DNA from: Caryophanales bacterium UBA5632
GTDB lineage: Bacteria > Bacillota_I > Bacilli_A > Izemoplasmatales > Hujiaoplasmataceae
Direction of reading: 5' to 3'
NCBI GenBank assembly: GCA_002421405.1
Contig: DIJY01000049.1
Span: 1-6,187 of the forward strand
DNA length: 6,187 nucleotides
Shown: piece after piece, positions 5,298 through 6,187 of the stretch
Layout: the number at the start of each line of letters is the position of its first letter
How positions within the stretch are numbered: the first letter of the stretch is position 1
Notes under the pieces: model-generated
Databases searched by the model: none
The model's input: the letters and a program-made list of their open reading frames with translations, nothing else
What the model was told of the DNA's origin: nothing
Program-made: the position numbers and the translations under genes

Positions 5298-6187
5298 ATG
5301 TTACTAAATAAGAAAATGACCGAAGCGGAATTTTTCGCAGAACGAGAAAAAGTATTACAGGCTTGGAAAACAGGGAGTCATCCAGACCTTGATTTTTCAC
5401 GTTCTATTCCGTATTTAAAAGCGATTCCTGAAGAAAAAAACTTTGCGATAAAACTCGCTAGAGCGAAACAAGGCGGCGTGACTTTAGTGCAGCCCCGTGC
5501 CGGCGTCGCTGTGCTTGATGATCATATTAAACTATTACAGTCGTTAATCGATGCCGGAGCGGACTTTGTTCCTTCCACCATCGATTCATATACTAGACAA
5601 AATCGTTACCAAGAAGCTGAAAACGGCATTCAAGAAAGTCAAGTGGCTCACCGTTCTATGCTCAACGGCTTTCCTGCTGTTAATCATGGCGTCGATGGGT
5701 GTCGGAAGGTTTTTGAAAGTGTATCCGTTCCGATACAAGCACGACATGGAACCCCAGATGCCCGACTCTTATCAGAAATAATCCATGCGTCAGGTTGGAC
5801 CTCCAATGAAGGGGGAGGCATCTCATATAACATCCCTTATGCAAAAAGCGTTTCTTTAGAATCAACCATTAAAAATTGGCAATATGTCGATCGGTTGGTT
5901 GGCTATTATGAAGAACATGGCGTTACGATTAACCGTGAACCTTTCGGCCCTTTAACTGGCACACTGGTTCCGCCGTGTATCTCGAATACGGTTCAAATTA
6001 TTGAAGCATTGCTCGCGGCCGAACAGGGTGTCAAAAACATCACCGTCGGATACGGTATGGGGGGCAATATTGTTCAAGATATCGCAGCGATTAAAGCATT
6101 ACTGCGTCAAACGGAAAATTATTTACATCGAGCTGGGTATAAAAACATGATCGTGACCACTGTTTTCCATCAATGGATGGGTGGATT
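5298..6187 (+). CDS. glmE: Glutamate mutase epsilon (E) subunit, catalytic, 3' end outside window
   Basis: This is the catalytic subunit of methylaspartate (glutamate) mutase, a TIM barrel that, with GlmS and adenosylcobalamin, isomerises L-glutamate to (2S,3S)-3-methylaspartate by a radical mechanism. The window holds 296 codons, about 60% of the roughly 483-residue family length, and the frame is open to the edge. The substrate-binding 'arginine claw' is complete at R67 (QPRAGVA), R100 (SYTRQNRY) and R149 (QARHGTPD). The active-site E171 and Y177 (NEGGGISY) and Y181 (PYAK) are also present, at numbers nearly identical to the Clostridium cochlearium enzyme. Later blocks NREPFGPLTGTLVPP, AAEQGVKNITVGYG and TTVFHQWMGG match it as well. 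ATG 5298 follows GAGGGG (5285-5290) by 7 bases. The gene is third in the glmS-glmL-glmE operon. In clostridia methylaspartate ammonia-lyase comes next, so that gene is expected to the right. No frameshift or missing key residue is seen in the visible part. Confidence 0.97.
   Translation, partial: MLLNKKMTEAEFFAEREKVLQAWKTGSHPDLDFSRSIPYLKAIPEEKNFAIKLARAKQGGVTLVQPRAGVAVLDDHIKLLQSLIDAGADFVPSTIDSYTRQNRYQEAENGIQESQVAHRSMLNGFPAVNHGVDGCRKVFESVSVPIQARHGTPDARLLSEIIHASGWTSNEGGGISYNIPYAKSVSLESTIKNWQYVDRLVGYYEEHGVTINREPFGPLTGTLVPPCISNTVQIIEALLAAEQGVKNITVGYGMGGNIVQDIAAIKALLRQTENYLHRAGYKNMIVTTVFHQWMGG

Noticed and set aside
5551..5781. 76-codon plus-strand frame starting MPERTLFLPP
   Set aside because: It lies in another frame inside glmE, whose own frame encodes the arginine claw and the NEGGGISY block. 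It is a shadow of the real gene.
5680..5865. 61-codon minus-strand frame inside glmE
   Set aside because: It is antisense to the conserved active-site blocks of glmE and has no independent support.
1..6187. CRISPR array, insertion sequence, tRNA or rRNA genes
   Set aside because: I saw no regularly spaced repeats, transposase, terminal inverted repeats or structural RNA signatures anywhere in the window.

Overview
The window carries four complete genes, one gene whose 5' end lies near or beyond the left edge, and one gene cut by the right edge. All six read left to right. The DNA is low to moderate in GC. Every Trp codon I read is TGG and the visible stops are TAA or TAG, so the standard bacterial code applies rather than the Mycoplasma code. 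Strong GGAGG-type ribosome binding sites, TTG starts, sigma-A-like promoters and U-tailed terminators fit a Bacillota or an early-branching Mollicutes relative that keeps the standard code. I cannot place it more closely than that.

Region 1 (1-713) is the end of an upstream transcription unit. It holds a cyclodeaminase/cyclohydrolase-family folate enzyme (FchA / FTCD C-domain type) followed by an intrinsic terminator. Region 2 (747-3152) is a two-gene operon with its own promoter. The first gene encodes a 450-residue exported protein that I read as four tandem fibronectin-III-like beta-sandwich repeats, and the second encodes an MscS-family mechanosensitive channel. A strong terminator ends this operon.

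Region 3 (3153-3486) is a 334-base gap that holds control sequences. There is a possible early extended -10 promoter, a perfect 9-bp inverted repeat, and an excellent promoter (TTGAAT-N17-TATAAT with TG extension). A near-consensus CcpA cre-like site sits just downstream of the predicted transcription start. Region 4 (3487-6187) is the glutamate mutase operon glmS-glmL-glmE (also called mutS-mutL-mutE). GlmS is the B12-binding subunit, GlmE is the catalytic TIM-barrel subunit, and GlmL is the ASKHA-fold ATPase that accompanies them. Together they interconvert L-glutamate and (2S,3S)-3-methylaspartate, the first step of the methylaspartate route of glutamate fermentation.

Taken together, the window suggests an amino-acid-fermenting anaerobe. 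If region 1 belongs to histidine degradation by the formiminoglutamate route, that pathway would feed glutamate into region 4, but this link is inference. Most of the window is well-understood biology. The points most worth a second look are the candidate catabolite-control site on the glutamate mutase operon and the uncharacterised four-repeat exported protein co-transcribed with an MscS channel.
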